DNA of 64,000 bases, taken from assembly GCF_005239225.2 (NCBI RefSeq), contig NC_133287.1, positions 10,893,493-10,957,492 on the forward strand. The letters are read 5' to 3'. How positions within the stretch are numbered: the stretch's first letter is position 1; each line of letters begins with the position of its first letter. Under the pieces are notes generated by a model. The model made no database searches. It had not been told where the DNA came from and worked only from the letters and a program-made list of their open reading frames with translations. This DNA is from Populus alba (taxonomy: Eukaryota > Streptophyta > Magnoliopsida > Malpighiales > Salicaceae). A program made the position numbers and the translations under genes. This document shows positions 33,786 through 47,070 of this stretch, piece by piece.

Positions 33786-34934
33786 ATGATCCATGGAGGT
33801 GGGGAGAGTGGAAGATTGCATGAAAAAGTAGGGCATACTGGTAAGAGAAAATCCCGTGCAAGCGGAGATGAATTTGCTCGAGCGATTGGGAAGATTGCTG
33901 TAGCGCAAATGTGTGAGAGTATGGGCTTTCAGTCCTTTCAGCAGTCTGCTCTTGAGACGTTAACTGATGTTACTACTTGGTATATACGGAATATAGGAAA
34001 GGCTGCACAGTTGTGTGCTAATTTAGCTGGTAGGACGGAGGGTAATGTTTTTGATGTTATTCAAGGATTGGAAGAGTTGGGTTTGCCACAGGGGTTTGCT
34101 GGTGCTTCAGATGTTGACCACTGTCTTGCAAGTTCGGGTATTGTTAGGGAGATTGCTCAGTATATTGGCGATGCAGATGATATCCCATTTGCTTATTCTA
34201 TTCCTCCTTTCCCAGTTGCTAGAGAAAGGAAGCCTGCGCCAACTTTTTCCCAGATTGGTGAGGAGCCTCCTGATGAGCACATTCCAACTTGGTTACCTGC
34301 ATTTCCTGATCCCCAGACTTATGCTCAGCTGCCGGAAGGGAATGAAGGACGTGCTGATTTAAATGCAGATAATATTGAGTCTGTAAGGCAGCACCAGAAG
34401 ATGGATGTGTCTTACATGAATTTGCCACATCAGTTTAATTGCAATGGTTCTGAAGGACCTTCCTCTGTTGCATTTGGTGACAGTGCTAAGGCAACACAAA
34501 GGACTGTGAGTAACCCGTTTCTTGCTGCTCCTCTGCAATTTGGAGTGAAGGAAGTGTCGCATGTTGTTCCTCCAACTAAGCTTTCTGATGAAGCAGCTGT
34601 GAGATATCCTGTTGAGCAAACCCGTACCATGGATAACAATATGTCAGTGATGAAGACATTTGCTCCTGCCATTGAAGCAATGAAGAGTAGGTTATGTGAT
34701 TCTGAGGAGGGACAGAAGAAGGTGTTTTTCAATCAAAGACCTGCTGTGCAATTTAAGATTGGGGTTGGAAAGAATTCCCTGGATGGAGCTCCAGATTTGA
34801 GCCTTCAGAACAAGGGTATCAAGAAGATCAGCATGTGGTCTGGACAAGATAGTGAGAATGATGATCAGAAAAGGAGAGCTGAGAAAATTCTAAAGCAATC
34901 GATGGAAAACCCTGGTGAACTGGCTCAGTTGTAA
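33786..34934 (+). CDS. TAF8: TFIID subunit 8 (TBP-associated factor 8)
   Basis: 382 residues in one coding exon, normal for plant TAF8. Residues about 28-103 form the bromodomain-associated histone fold: DEFARAIGKIAVAQMCES, then FQSFQQSALETLTDV, then the GRTEGNVFDVIQGLEELG region. It would pair with TAF10 in the TFIID complex in the nucleus. Residues 165-179 (HIPTWLPAFPDPQTY) are the TAF8 C-terminal signature that binds TAF2 and carries TFIID assembly. The C-terminal third is basic and ends with KRRAEKILKQSM. ATG 33786 starts MIHGGGESGR, the conserved plant N-terminus. No catalytic function is expected. Housekeeping role in RNA polymerase II transcription. Confidence 0.93.
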   Translation: MIHGGGESGRLHEKVGHTGKRKSRASGDEFARAIGKIAVAQMCESMGFQSFQQSALETLTDVTTWYIRNIGKAAQLCANLAGRTEGNVFDVIQGLEELGLPQGFAGASDVDHCLASSGIVREIAQYIGDADDIPFAYSIPPFPVARERKPAPTFSQIGEEPPDEHIPTWLPAFPDPQTYAQLPEGNEGRADLNADNIESVRQHQKMDVSYMNLPHQFNCNGSEGPSSVAFGDSAKATQRTVSNPFLAAPLQFGVKEVSHVVPPTKLSDEAAVRYPVEQTRTMDNNMSVMKTFAPAIEAMKSRLCDSEEGQKKVFFNQRPAVQFKIGVGKNSLDGAPDLSLQNKGIKKISMWSGQDSENDDQKRRAEKILKQSMENPGELAQL

Positions 34935-37560
34935 ATTAGAAATTGTACACTTGTTTAGGAAACTGGAAACAGAATCAGGTTCCAGAGTAGTTAAGATCAT
35001 GGCCATGTGGTTATCAGCACATAGCTCTAAAAATCAGGAATTACGAACTACAATAGAGAATTGTTCTCACTTTAGCAAGTTTCGGAGGTATGTGAATGCT
35101 AATTTATTATCATATGCAGCTGTTAGTCAATGATTTTTTTTAGTGGAAATACTGTCTCCTGTTTCTGTTCTATACTGGATTGATACTTAGATTTGGCTAT
35201 TTATGGTCAGAGCTTAATTTTTTCTCAACATAAGAACACTATAATTGATCTTACAAACAAAACAGATATGTATATTATGCTACATGATTGAACTAACTGA
35301 ACTTGGAAGGCAATTTTCTGTTGACACCCAGCATATCATCAAATTCTTTATCTTAGTTTCTTGTCCTTTTGGAAACTCAATTCACATTTGTGGCATAATT
35401 TGTAAGTGGCCATATATTTCCAATATCGACCATGTTGTCTTCCTTTCTCTACTTTTATTGAGAGTAATGTTTTATGCACTCATATTGAGGGCATTATTGT
35501 AAAGTTACCAGGATGCATTTTAGAATACAAAGTGAACCAACATTTGGGACATTTGAAAATCAGGTAGAGATTGGGATGGAAGGTGTATGTAGTCACTTGT
35601 AATTCCACTATTTTGAGACATTACCAGACACTGGAGGTGTGTTTTGTGGAACCTCAAGTCAATAATTTCAGGCATAATTTGATTTGTAGGTTTCAAGCCT
35701 GATAATCTTCACCTCATAATCTGATAATTCTCTTTGACTATCAATGTAAAGAAACAGAAATCATAATTCATCCTGCTATTGCGTCACATACCGAGTTAAA
35801 ACTATTTGGACTTGAAACAACTTAAAAAAAATGCTTTGTACAGGCTTCTGTTCCTTATGAGATGCTATGGACAGCGTGGAAAGAATGAATCTGTTTTCTG
35901 ATTATACTTGCTGCTTTAATCTTATGGTATTATTAGACTGTAGCTGTAGGAAAATAAGAACAAATAAATCTATGGTTGATGCTTTATGGCATGTAGTAAC
36001 TTGCCGTGTGTCCTTTTGTTTTCAAAAGTTTGCTATTTGTTATGTTGAAATCCCAAATACAAGAACATGCATCTACTAGATGCTGTGGGGCCAGAGACAG
36101 ATTAGTGAATGAACTTCTTTCTTTATTGATTATTCTTTCCTCACCCAAGAGCTTGTTCCCTGGCATAAAATTCTTTTTGATCCTATAACACTGTTGGTCA
36201 TGATAATATGTTTTTTTTATCTTTTTTTATATATCAATATAGCGTTTTCAGGAGTCTTCTTCTGTCTCACAAGGATCATGGAGACAGAACAACATCAACA
36301 AAACTTTTACCAAGTCTTCTGCATGAACTTTTCTTTCCTTTGCTTGATGATGTCTTCCTCTTGGACTTCTCAATAATGTTTCCCTTCTAGCAATCTGGAG
36401 GTAGGGTCTAGCCTTTCTGGCTATGGGATGCAATATGGGGATTGCATTGAATTCTATATGATCTGTCTTGTTTTTTCATTTCATTTTTGGGTAATTGTCA
36501 ATCCTGTCTTGTTCTAGGTGATTCTCAGTTCATGCGTTTTACTTGTGTGACCTTCTTTACTCTGTTTCTGTATTGTTGCCTTGTTGTTGTTGATTGTAAT
36601 TTGTAAACATGTGTTCATCTATCGTATACACACACAAACATAAACAGCATGCTCTCTTTTGGAATTTAGGCAGGTTGTGGTCTTCCCATCTACTATTTAG
36701 TTTTTCTGATTTTCTTGGACAGTATTATTAGATTGGTGTTGTATCCCTCGACTTTTGGATTGGAAGTTGAAACATTAATATCATGGTCTTTTGGGCTCGT
36801 TGGTTCTGCTCAGCTATTTTACCATAGGTTGTTCTCAGTGACACGGAGATGTCTGTGGTGCTAGACTAGTATTTGTTTGACTTATGTTGGGATTCTCTCC
36901 CTCTCTCTGAAGCTATATGATCATATTTCGTTTTTTTCTTTCTCCTTTTTTCTTCTCCTTATTAAAGTGGAGTTGCAAAGGTGGCTAAAAAGGTATCTCT
37001 TCTATAAAATTAACAAGCTAATTGCTAGAAAGATTAAACTATTTTAGGAATTTGTTTGCAACTATTTCAGTTATCTTTCTTTGGGCATAGTTCTTTAGGA
37101 TGTGCATGCTAAATTTAAAGCATGGCTGGACGTAACACTCGTAAGGTTAAGGATACTTGCATATACGCACTGTAATTCATATTTAAGCTTCTTTTAAAGA
37201 TTTACATGCTACCATAAAGCTAATTTATACTCGATGAATTGTTTTGATTTTGCCTAAAATTGGAACATCAGTGGGAGGGACTGACTAAAAATATGATGTT
37301 GAAATATATATATAAACAGTTGCCTGTGATGCTCAGCTAACCTTCCCTGTCAGCCAATCATCTCACTGGTTATCACCTCAGTTACAAGTCCTTAAAGATC
37401 AAACGCTCTACATTCCTTGAGTTTCATCATGGCAAGTGGTCCATTGATCTCTCTGATGCATCGTATCTTCAAATCCGATGCTTCTTGAAGTGTCGTCTTC
37501 ATCTTCAAAAAGGCGAAGCGTACCTTGTAGCCTATCTATCTCTCACCCAGTAGCTGCTGC
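34935..37560. other. TAF8 3' region and intergenic
   Basis: The TAF8 3' UTR starts here. A possible donor GTATGTG at 35088 and an acceptor TTTTCAG near 36250 suggest a spliced 3' UTR, which I cannot prove. AATAAA occurs at 35963-35968. No second gene is supported. Short reading frames on both strands lack motifs. Confidence 0.4.
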
Positions 37561-38998
37561 CCTCTTTGTTTCTTCCCGGCCTCATTTTTCACCATATCCA
37601 CTGTTTGGAAGAATTTTCCGGTGGTAATTTGTTGACTAATATTTCATTCACAGCATCGAACATAAGTTTTCCTTGAATTTTTGCTTCAGTTTCTGTCTGG
37701 GAAATCTTTTTTACTATTCCGATCAAATGATTTAGAATTTATAAATCCTCTAATCAAAACCTCCTATAAGAATATAGAATATGTCATAAAAATCTCTAAT
37801 CTAGAAATTAATAGCATGCATTGGATTAATACCATTGACAGAGTTATCACTTATAAATGTTATGCTCAAATCACACTCTAAACAACAACAAAAAAATTAG
37901 ATTAACTACTGAAGGTTTAGTTGATGTAATAGCTGATTTAATTGCATAGCTAAAGGACCAATACCATCTAAACATCTCACAAAACCACTCATGCTCTTAG
38001 TGCTGCTTATAAACAGACTTTACTAACTAAATATAAACTCTCTTATGTAGAAAAAGGAATTCGTACCCCGGTACCCTTTGTCATGGCTAAAAACCTTTCC
38101 TTGGGAATAATTCTAGGTAATTATCTCCATACAATGTTCTTTCATAACACATCTGGATGAGACTGCATCACAACCAAAATAAAGTTCACCAAATACATTT
38201 TCCACTTTGTGATGCGAAATTTATGAATATAAAGATTAAAAAATTCACTATTAAATTAATAATATTTTTAAAAAAATTAAATTCAGACTTGTGATTAAAC
38301 TCGACACAACAATAATATCGAGATACCAAAAGTATGAAAACACCATCACCTAACACCTATAAAGAGCGTGAACGAGAAGTATAAAAGACTTCATGAAACT
38401 TAGTTAATTTTTCAATAAGTTAGAATAATTCAATGAAGAACCAAATTAAGATAATTTCCTCTCTCAAACATGATAGATTATTCTAAAATTAAAATCAATA
38501 AAAAAAAAATCTAAATACAAGCTAAATAACTCATTTATAATAAATAAAAATATTATAAATAAGTCTGGAAAAATAATTAAAGAGTTCTATGTAAAATAGA
38601 AAAAATAATCATAAATCAACTAAAAAACTAATATAATTCTCGCACAATAGCTTCTAGACCTTATCACAAAGCCTTCTCGGTGTTCTATTTACCTGAAATT
38701 TTAACCCAATATAAAACAAGACATCTGGAATCTTTTGGTAATTTTTTAGCCTGATCCTATAGTTAGATTGAAAGTAAAATTGTGTATTAGAAAAAATAAA
38801 CTAAAAAACTGCTTCTAATTTCTTTGAAATGATAAGGAAACCACCTCTTTGTTTTTTCCCGGCCAACATGTTTTATGGTAGCCATTGTTTGGAAGAATTT
38901 TTTTTATGGTAATTTGTTGACTAATATTTCATTCACAACATTGAACATAAGTTTTCTTTGAATTTTGGCTTGAGTTTCTGGCTAGGAAATATTTTTAT
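37561..38998. repeat. Block bounded by 155-bp direct repeats
   Basis: CCTCTTTGTTT(C/T)TTCCCGGCC at 37561 recurs at 38844. The similarity extends about 155 bp on both sides (to 37715 and 38998), including GTAATTTGTTGACTAATATTTCATTCACA. The 1.1-kb interior holds broken retroelement-like peptide fragments such as RLTTEGLVDVIADLIA and VPFVMAKNLSLGIILGN; the latter recalls a retroviral-type protease end. The size suits a small LTR element or a pararetrovirus-like relic; the class is not settled. Confidence 0.5.
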
Positions 38999-38999
38999 G

Positions 39000-39720
39000 G
39001 TTGTAATCATCATTGAGTTCTTGAAAATAATCTCAATTTCTTCCACCTATGATTTTCTTGTAAAAAAGAACTCCTTGTTAAATAAGTAGTCTATAAATCA
39101 TAAGGAAACAAATAGCAAAACCTGTATAATAACTTTTGCCTTGTCTTCAAACATATTGTTCTTACTTGTCTAGATGAATTACTAGGCCTACTATATGTGG
39201 ATGGAAAACTTGAGATGTCTAATTTCCATTCTAATTATAATTGTACCAAAAATTATACTTGTAGCTTTAGATATGGCCCAAACAGTACATAAAGGTATAG
39301 CTTAGCAGATTTGCAACTTGTTAATCCAAATATCTAGATTTAACTCAATCAATTTCTCTTAGATCCTTTTAGTTTTAGAAATTATAATAGGCCCAATTGA
39401 TACCTCTAATGTATCATTTAATGATGCTTACTGATTTGCATCATCCTTTCTTTCCTAAAAAAGGATTTGTCCTCAAATCAATAATAGGAACATCATTTAT
39501 GGGCAATAAGTCCTCATAATCCTACAACAAAGAAACTCAAACACTAGGAATACAAGAATCAAGTTTATTAATGTTATATTATGCTTTCATATATACAAGT
39601 AAAATCACAGATATGTCATAAAACTAAGCATTCTTAATCTCATTTTCTTTTGCATAAAACTAACTTATTTCTTTATTTTATTTTTTATTTTTTATTTTTT
39701 CCTCACTTTCTTCTTTTTTC
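39000..39720. other. Intergenic flank of gypsy relic
   Basis: No gene. Probably holds further decayed pol of the minus-strand gypsy element (downstream of protease), but I could not recognise reverse transcriptase motifs. Confidence 0.3.
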
Positions 39721-39724
39721 ACCT

Positions 39725-41040
39725 ATTATTTCTTCTCTCCTCTTTTATGATAATGGTATAAGTGTGAAAGTCTTTCCATGCTTTTCAAGAGAACATCTAT
39801 TCTAAAACCCATCGTGCTTGGCTTTCTTATCAAATTGCTAAGAATACCCCAATAGTAGATGGGTAGCATGTATAGAACCACATCACACAAAACCTCACTC
39901 TTATACTCTCCAACCAAAAAAGAAGTCAAAACTTGTTTATTAATTCTTACTTCATCACATTCATTTAGGCATTCAAATCTATAAGACCTCTCATGCTTAA
40001 TAGTGTTCAGATTTATTTTTCTAACAAATATAGCACTAACAATATTAGCACAACTCCTATAATTAATTATCATACTACATACCTTGTTACTTATATAGCA
40101 TTTAGTATAAAATATGTTCTCCCTTTATTGCTCTACATCATCATTCTTAATCCAAACATCAATTGATCTCTTAATTACTAAAGCTTCTCTATCATTGGAT
40201 ACTCAACATCACTACAATCCTTAAGTGGTAACTTATCATCCTTATATTTTTTGTTTTCAGATTTAATCTCCCCATGCTCTCTCATAACCATAACCTTTTT
40301 ATTTGGATATTATGAAGCTATATTTCCATTACCTAAACACTTAAAACACTTAATATCATAGTTATGATTTGTTTGAATTTTGGTTTTACCTTGGATAACA
40401 GTGGTTGAATCCTTCTTTATAGCGTTAAGTGGTTTAACTTTTCTTTCTATGATATTCAACTTTGATGGGTAGCCCCCCCCCTCTTTTATAATTCATTCTT
40501 CAAGCTATAAAAGAACCTAAATTATCTTATTGGCGTGTAATAATCTTTCTCTTTAATTGTGTCTTTACCATAGTAGCTATGTGAACTATATACCATACTA
40601 GTTATCTCTCTATTCAAACCCTTTAAAAACCTTGTCATTATATCCTCTCTATCTTTTAAAATATTATCTCTAATCATGACAATCTCCATCTTTTTATGGT
40701 AATCCTTCATACTCTTAAGCCCTTAAGTCAAACTCTGCAATCTTTGAAATGATTCCCTATAATAATATCCACGAACAAACCTCTTTCATCTCATCCCAAA
40801 TCTTTACAAGCCTTTCTCTATTTCTTATCCTACCTAAAATAATTTGATCCTACCAAATAATAGCATAGTCAGTAAACTTAATACCAACAAGTTCTACTTT
40901 CTTTTTCTCAGAGTAATGGTGATAACAAAAAATCAACTATACTTTTTTCTCCTATTTTAAATATTCTTTAAGATCGTTTTTTCCTTGAAAAGCTGGAATC
41001 TTCATCTTAACGATAAAGACCAACCCAACATTACTCATAA
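39725..41040 (-). pseudogene. Ty3/gypsy gag-protease remnant
   Basis: Minus-strand frames from 41040 down give the gag domain: KIPAFQGKNDLKEYLK, then FTDYAIIW-DQI and RERLVKIWDEMK, and about 40710 MKDYHKKMEIVMIRDNI and REDIMTRFLKGLNREI. Then a zinc knuckle (CFKCLGNGNIAS, about 40350) whose His and last Cys are lost. Then VMVMREHGEIKSE and the aspartic protease region (NKVCSMIINYRSCANIVS, about 40080, with the catalytic DGG-type site changed to NYR). LNECDEVRINKQVL and the KYKDEVLCDVV-like part follow. Several stops interrupt it. No reverse transcriptase is recognisable downstream. Confidence 0.8.
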
Positions 41041-41049
41041 ACACACCAT

Positions 41050-41640
41050 TAACCTATTGAAGGTGCCAAGTGAGTCTATTACAAAGGCTAGGGCAAAGAG
41101 ACTTAAAGAGGCATTAAATGGGCTAGTTCAACACATATAGAGCAAAATGCACATAGAGAAGCAAGAGACACTTAAGGATCATAATGGATAGCCTTTAATT
41201 CATCAAATCCAAGTCTAAGAAGAGCCTAATTCGAGTTCTATAGAGGGCTAGCATGTTCGGCCCCAAGTCAGCTTTGACTTGGCTTATCTTTTATATACAT
41301 AACAAAGAGTCCAAGTCAACATATTATTGTCCTAAAGAAGCAAGGATTTTTGGCCAGATCTGGTTCCTAAGTTAGAAAGGATTAATTAAGTCAAATAAAT
41401 TGGTTCTTCTAGTTAAAGAAGGAAAACTAAGCGATTATAAAGACATAGAGAAAGATTTGTAATCCTTTAAGATTTGTTAGAGATATAATGCTTTTTTATT
41501 AAAAATCAAAAGATAGAGATACAATATATGAGATAAAACAGGGATTGTCTGATCTTAGGTAACTTATCAAGTGTGCAAACTTCTTTCATTTCTTTATCTG
41601 GTTTTGTTTCTTTTTTTTATGAACTATGAACTAGTAGAGA
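41050..41640 (+). mobile_element. Gypsy-like C-terminal tail and LTR-like sequence on plus
   Basis: Plus-strand frame VPSESITKARAKRLKEALNG followed by LVQHI and, after a stop, QVQEEPNSS resembles the tail peptide of plant gypsy polyproteins (PMTRARAKR-LKEAL-type). Downstream is GGCCCCAAGTCAGCTTTGACTTGG, then TTGTAATCC-TTTAAGATTTG, the style of gypsy LTRs. It lies head-to-head with the minus-strand gag remnant, so at least two insertions meet near 41045. Confidence 0.5.
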
Positions 41641-43190
41641 TAACCTTCGATGATTGATCTTTCTATCTCATTTCTCAAGGAGTGGCATTCCTACCTATGA
41701 TCAAGGTGAAAAAAGAAAAAAGTTTTTAAGGTTCCTCATATTCATGCGCCACTTTTCATAGGAGGTTGATGTTGCAAAAAACATTTCTTTTGATAACAAC
41801 TAATACCTTAGTCCACATAATGGTTAAAGGTGTAGTTATGAGCTCAGGGAATGTTTGGCAATCTTGAATGTTCCCCTTGATGCTCTTTTTAACTGCTCCC
41901 ATAGGAGACTGATGGCGTTGTAAAAACTAATAGTGCTGTGAATACTTTATTCATGCATGGAAACAAGGGTGTCCTAATCTAGTCATGCTAGCTTCTTTTA
42001 CACTGATGTAGTTTTTCATTATATGTTTGATGCTAAAGAGATTTTTGTTATGGAGAGTGTCATAACCCATTTTAATTTTTAAGGCCGCCGAGATGTCAGG
42101 TGTGATAGAGAGTATACAATTTTTTCCATAAAGAATAGTTTTAGACTCAATTAATTAAGGCTTATTCATTAAACCTTTAGAGATAGGCATTGGTACTTTT
42201 GTCTTCTTAGTGTGTAATGGTGAAGAGTTTTGTTGTGCTCTTTTTAGTTTGAATGCTCGTGCTAAAATGAAAGATGAGTTTAAGGATGATATCATGAAAG
42301 TGAAGAATAGAGTCAAACTAAAAAATATGGTACCATGCTCGCGCATATGTTTTATTGAAGGAACTTTGCACATATCATTACTTTCTTGTATGACAAGCTC
42401 TAGGATGCTTTTTATATTTTGTATATACTCTCAAAGGCCTATGAGTCTTTCATAGTTTCTAGAATGGCCTTTACAAATAGTATTTAGAAATTTAAGTGTG
42501 TAATAGAGAGTCGAGTGTACAATATTATGTGATAAAGTAGGGATTCTCTCATTTTATGAGGGATGTGTTCTTGCTCGTAAACTCAGAGAGTCATGAAATT
42601 TATCTTATGCCTATCTCTTTTTATAATGTGTGAGTGAGACTCGGATAGTGATTGATAATGTTTGAATCATTTTGAGCATTTCATTTGAGAATAATCTTTA
42701 TTGCTCTTTCTAAATATATAAGAACGAGCATTACTTGTTTTCTTGTCATTATGTCCTGTTTGTTCAAGGAATTGGAGTTAGCATTGCATACTTATTTGTG
42801 CTTGTTGTTATATAGAAGAAAAAGTATAAAGATCTAGTTGCGTTGTCATGACAACATTATTAAGCATCTACACCTGATGAGAGAGTTGTTGGAGACATGG
42901 TGAGTTGGAGTCCCTATAATAGGGAGATCAATTATTCTCCCTTATCCTAGAGTTTTTCAAACATGAAAAGTGTTTTTGGTAATAAAATGTGAAATGAGAG
43001 TGAACTAGCTTTTTATTTAGTTTTTTATAAATGACACCACTAATGAACTCAAGGAAAACTTCACACAAAAATTAAGCTTTCCATGGTTTGTGAGCCTTTG
43101 AGCTCATCCTTTAAGTACACCTACGGTTGTTTGATCAATTGATGCAAAGAAAAACCCTTTTTGACCGTTAGAAGAGGATGAAAAAAATTC
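41640..43190. other. Retroelement-derived, no intact gene
   Basis: Unassigned sequence between two retroelement remnants. Overlapping short frames on both strands at 42155-42455 carry no motif. Confidence 0.35.
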
Positions 43191-43194
43191 TTAG

Positions 43195-43955
43195 TCTAGA
43201 AGTACAATATCTTAGTGCTATTGGTGCACTCATGTATCTTGCAAATTATATAAAACTCAATATAGATTTTGCAGTCAATTTATTGGCAAGATATAATTAC
43301 ACTCTCACAAAAAGATGCTGAAATGGATTCAAACATATATTTCACTATCTTTGCGAAACAACTAAAATGAGGTTATTTTATAGTGGATCAAATTCACAAT
43401 TGACTAGATATGCAGATATAGGTTATCTCTTTGATCCCTATAAAGAAAAATCACAAACAGGTTATCTGTTAACATATGGAGGTACTGTAATTTCTTGGAA
43501 ATCTGTCGAACAAATATTAGTAGCTACTTCATCAAATCATTCAAAAATTATTGCAATTCATAAAGCAAGTCAAGAATGTATATGGCTAAGGTCAATTATT
43601 CAGCACATAAAAGAAAAATACGGATTGTCAACCATTAAAGATAGTTCCACAATATTGTTTGAATATAATATTGTATGCATCAACCATTGAAGATAGTCCC
43701 ACAATATTGTTTAAAGTTAAGGTTGTCTACATCCCTCAACTTAGAGGAGGCTACATTTAAAGAGACAAAATAAAGCATATCACACCAAAATTTTTATATA
43801 CTCACGAGCTTCAATAGAAGAGAAAATTGATATCAAGCAAATCAGGTCAAGTGATAATTTAGCAGACTTATTTACAAAGTCTTTATCGGCCTCAACTTTT
43901 AAGAAGCTTGTCCATAATATTGGAATTTGTCATCTAAAAAACTTATCATAAAACA
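43195..43955 (+). pseudogene. Ty1/copia RNase H remnant
   Basis: Plus-strand frames give QYLSAIGALMYLANY, then NLLARYNYTLT and HIFHYLCETTKM, then the main frame 43367-43690. The latter has LTRYADIGYLFDP, SQTGYLLTYGGTVISWKS, ATSSNHSKIIAIHKASQECIWL and the QHI-KEK-YGLS region, all copia RNase H landmarks. After a frame change come TKHI-type and QIRSSDNLADLFTKSL (about 43840-43890), the normal C-terminus. Truncated at its 5' side: integrase and most of reverse transcriptase are missing. Confidence 0.85.
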
Positions 43956-44047
43956 TGTATTTTTTGAGGTCAGTCAATGTAAATTCCACTCTTTGTCCTT
44001 CACTTAGGGTTTTTTTCCCATTGAGTTTTCCTTTGCAAGGTTTGATT

Positions 44048-44113
<66 letters not shown>
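43956..44113 (+). repeat. Copia 3' LTR-like remnant and (TA)n array
   Basis: CACTCTTTGTCCTTCACTTAG then GGTTTTTTTCCCATTGAGTTTTCCTTTGCAAGG is typical of the R/U5 part of copia LTRs, in the right place after RNase H. A pure (TA)n of about 64 bp at 44050-44113 follows and may have expanded inside it. Confidence 0.6.
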
Positions 44114-44115
<2 letters not shown>

Positions 44116-46227
44116 TTAGAATTTCTTAGACTTTATAACTCTTGGGTTTGGTCTCTTGATTTTCTATAACACTTGAGTTTTCTAGTGTCCTTTAATGTTC
44201 TCATTTTCTTCTTCTATAAATTGATTACCTGTAATATATTATAAGCATTGAGAAAAATATATAAGAAAAGGTATGAACATCTTTTTCAAGTTTTATTCTA
44301 AATATGTATGTTTTAACTTGTTCTTTATTTTTTTTAACAAAATGTATTTAATAGTTAAGTTTTTGATATGCTAAAAAAAATTAATTCCACCAACCGACAA
44401 ACACAAGGAACATAAGCCTACGAGTTTATTATATAAAATGAGCTCTTATCTGTTTGATTAAGATATTAGTTTCAAGTTTGTGAGTCATTAATATAAAATT
44501 TAAAAGAAATATATGGTTTGTTTTATTTTAATAGGCAATGGAAATTAAAAATTCTAGTGAAGTTGGGCAAAAATTAAAAATTACCTCACCTAAACAAACT
44601 TCTTTGACCAGTTTGGTTGGTGGCTTCACCACTGAGTTGAAGGGCTCTCTTTTTCTTTTTCTTTCTCTCTCTCTAAAATCATCTTAACAACTTGTTGGAA
44701 AAAATAGGATTAAAGTGTTCAAATCAAATATTCACTCTCTAAATAATGGTTTTTTTAAAAAAAAAAAATTATCTTTCAATGCATGGCACCCTCGGCTTTA
44801 CTATGGTTGGTTTGATGATGATAGACTTTGGAATTGAATAAAATTTATATGGTATGGTGATGAATTTTTGGGATATGTTTTTTTAGTTTGAGGATAATTT
44901 ATTTAAAAATTATTCATTTAATCAAGAATGGATTTTTTTCACTCTTATTTAAATTTTAAAATTAATATTTATTATGTTTAATTATAAATCAACATGTGTC
45001 AAGTATTTATTGAATCGTTTTTGTTAACTAACTTTCATTTTGGCCCCAAGAGAACAGAACATGGACACCACATAACTAATATAACAGCAGTAGATACTTG
45101 ACTCGTGTTTCGCCGCGAGTCAAATACTTTTTTTTAAAAAAAATTATATATATATGTTTTTTTCAACACTTTTTTGTATTTTTTTAAGTGAAAATCAAAA
45201 ACTTATACATACATGCAATTAAATAAATAAAAAATTGTGTTAATAAATGAAAAAAAAAAAAGATATATATAATAAATCAAGATATTTAATCTCATAAGAT
45301 GAGATATTTACTTGATCGTGTTAGTTGAATTTTTTTTTATTAAAATAATATTTTTATTCAAGCAAAAAATAATAGAAATAGACACAAATTAAATTGATTG
45401 AATAAAATAAAATGGGAAAAAACACTATATAAGGTTACACATTAGAAATATTATTTGAAAATAATTTTTATTTTATTTTCAAAAATAAATTCCATCTATA
45501 CAAAAGATAAAAAAACAAAAATTATAGACTCTTTAAAAAAAAAATTGTTATTTCAAAGATATACTATAAAAAAATGAAAGAGAGAATGAGTATTAATCTA
45601 AATATAAATAAAAATAATTAGATAAAAAAACTGTATAATAAAAACATTAATTTTAAAAAAAATTAGAAAAAAAATATTTAAAAAGAAAAAAGAAAAGGCT
45701 AGGTGTTGCGAGACTTGACCCATATTATCAAGGCCCACGCACAGGCTTACCCTAGCAGGCCCGAGCAATTGACCCCTTAATGTTTTTGTTGCAATTAAGA
45801 CGGATAACATATTTTCCATCCCAATTTTTTTTTTTTAAAAAAAGCAAACAATTTGTTGTATATGCCTAAATTCTGGCTACTGTTGTGGTCAGAAAATTAA
45901 GACTTATGTTTTTTTTATTTAAAAACCAGTTTTTCAATTTTATTTATTTATTACCCCAAACAACTTTGAAACAATTATAAATCCATTCATGCCTTAAAAA
46001 AAAATCAAAAAATCATCCTTAAAAACAAAATTAACCTGAAACAAAAAATCAAACCGAGTTCAAATCTATTTTTTTTTCATGAATTTTAAAGATAAAAAAA
46101 CACATAATAGAAACTCTCCTCATCAAATGAAACCAATTGACACAAAAATCGATCATTTTGATGGCATAAATTGGTGTCAATGATATTTTTCTCTCTACTG
46201 TCAAGATTCAATGGCCTCTCTCTCTCT

Positions 46228-46395
46228 CCTCTCTCAACCATGAACTAAAAAAAATAAAAATAAATTTTTGTACCAAAATTGAATTTTAAAAAAATTGAGC
46301 TCCTCTCTCAACCATGGACTAAAAATAACAAAAATAAACTTTTATATCAAAATTGAATTTGAAAAAAATTAAGGCATGAAAATTATATAATTTAC
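46228..46395. repeat. 84-bp tandem duplication
   Basis: CCTCTCTCAACCATG at 46228 recurs at 46312. Both copies run through ACTAAAAA, AAAATAAA and AAAATTGAATTT to AAAAAAATT with about 10 differences. Confidence 0.7.
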
Positions 46396-47070
46396 GTGAT
46401 TTTAAAAGTTAGAGGACCAAAATATATATTTCTCAGAACTTCTAGAACATCACCCATGTTTCGAGTCTTTTTCATTTCAATCTCTATTTTTCCAATCTCA
46501 CCATTGACTAAAAAATCAGAAGCAATTAGCCTTAAATTAAGATCAAATCACTTGAAATAAAATTTTAAGGACCAATATAAATTGTAAAAACATGAAAAAG
46601 ACCATTCACAGTGATTTGTGTGTGCTTGAACAATTCTGACATCTACAGTGAATATCCCACAAGTTTTAATATTTAGTATATAATAATATAATATAAACCC
46701 TATCAATATAAAAAATGGTGGAAGGTTTCAATGAAATGAATTGGAAGAATTTAGAGACGACATGGCGGGTAAAATATTGTGAAAATGCATGGTTTCCCTT
46801 TCGCTTGAAAGGTTTATGAAGACTTCATCGGTGCATATCTCATTCAACAGAGGCAGTCGCATTTGTTCAAGAAATTTGCAAGTTTAATCTAGTGTTAGCC
46901 CCTAATGTTTAACACATACAAAAATTATACAGAGGAAGAAATGAAACCTCAGTAACCCTATAGCGATGGGCTCAAACATCTTGCAATTTGAAACTCACAA
47001 ACGATTACCAAGCATATCCTATGCTTAGCCTTGCAATTTGCATTGCTCATGTCAACGTTTCACTGAACCT

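Noticed and set aside
42155..42455. Overlapping plus and minus frames as a gene
   Set aside because: Situated in retroelement debris, no motif on either strand.
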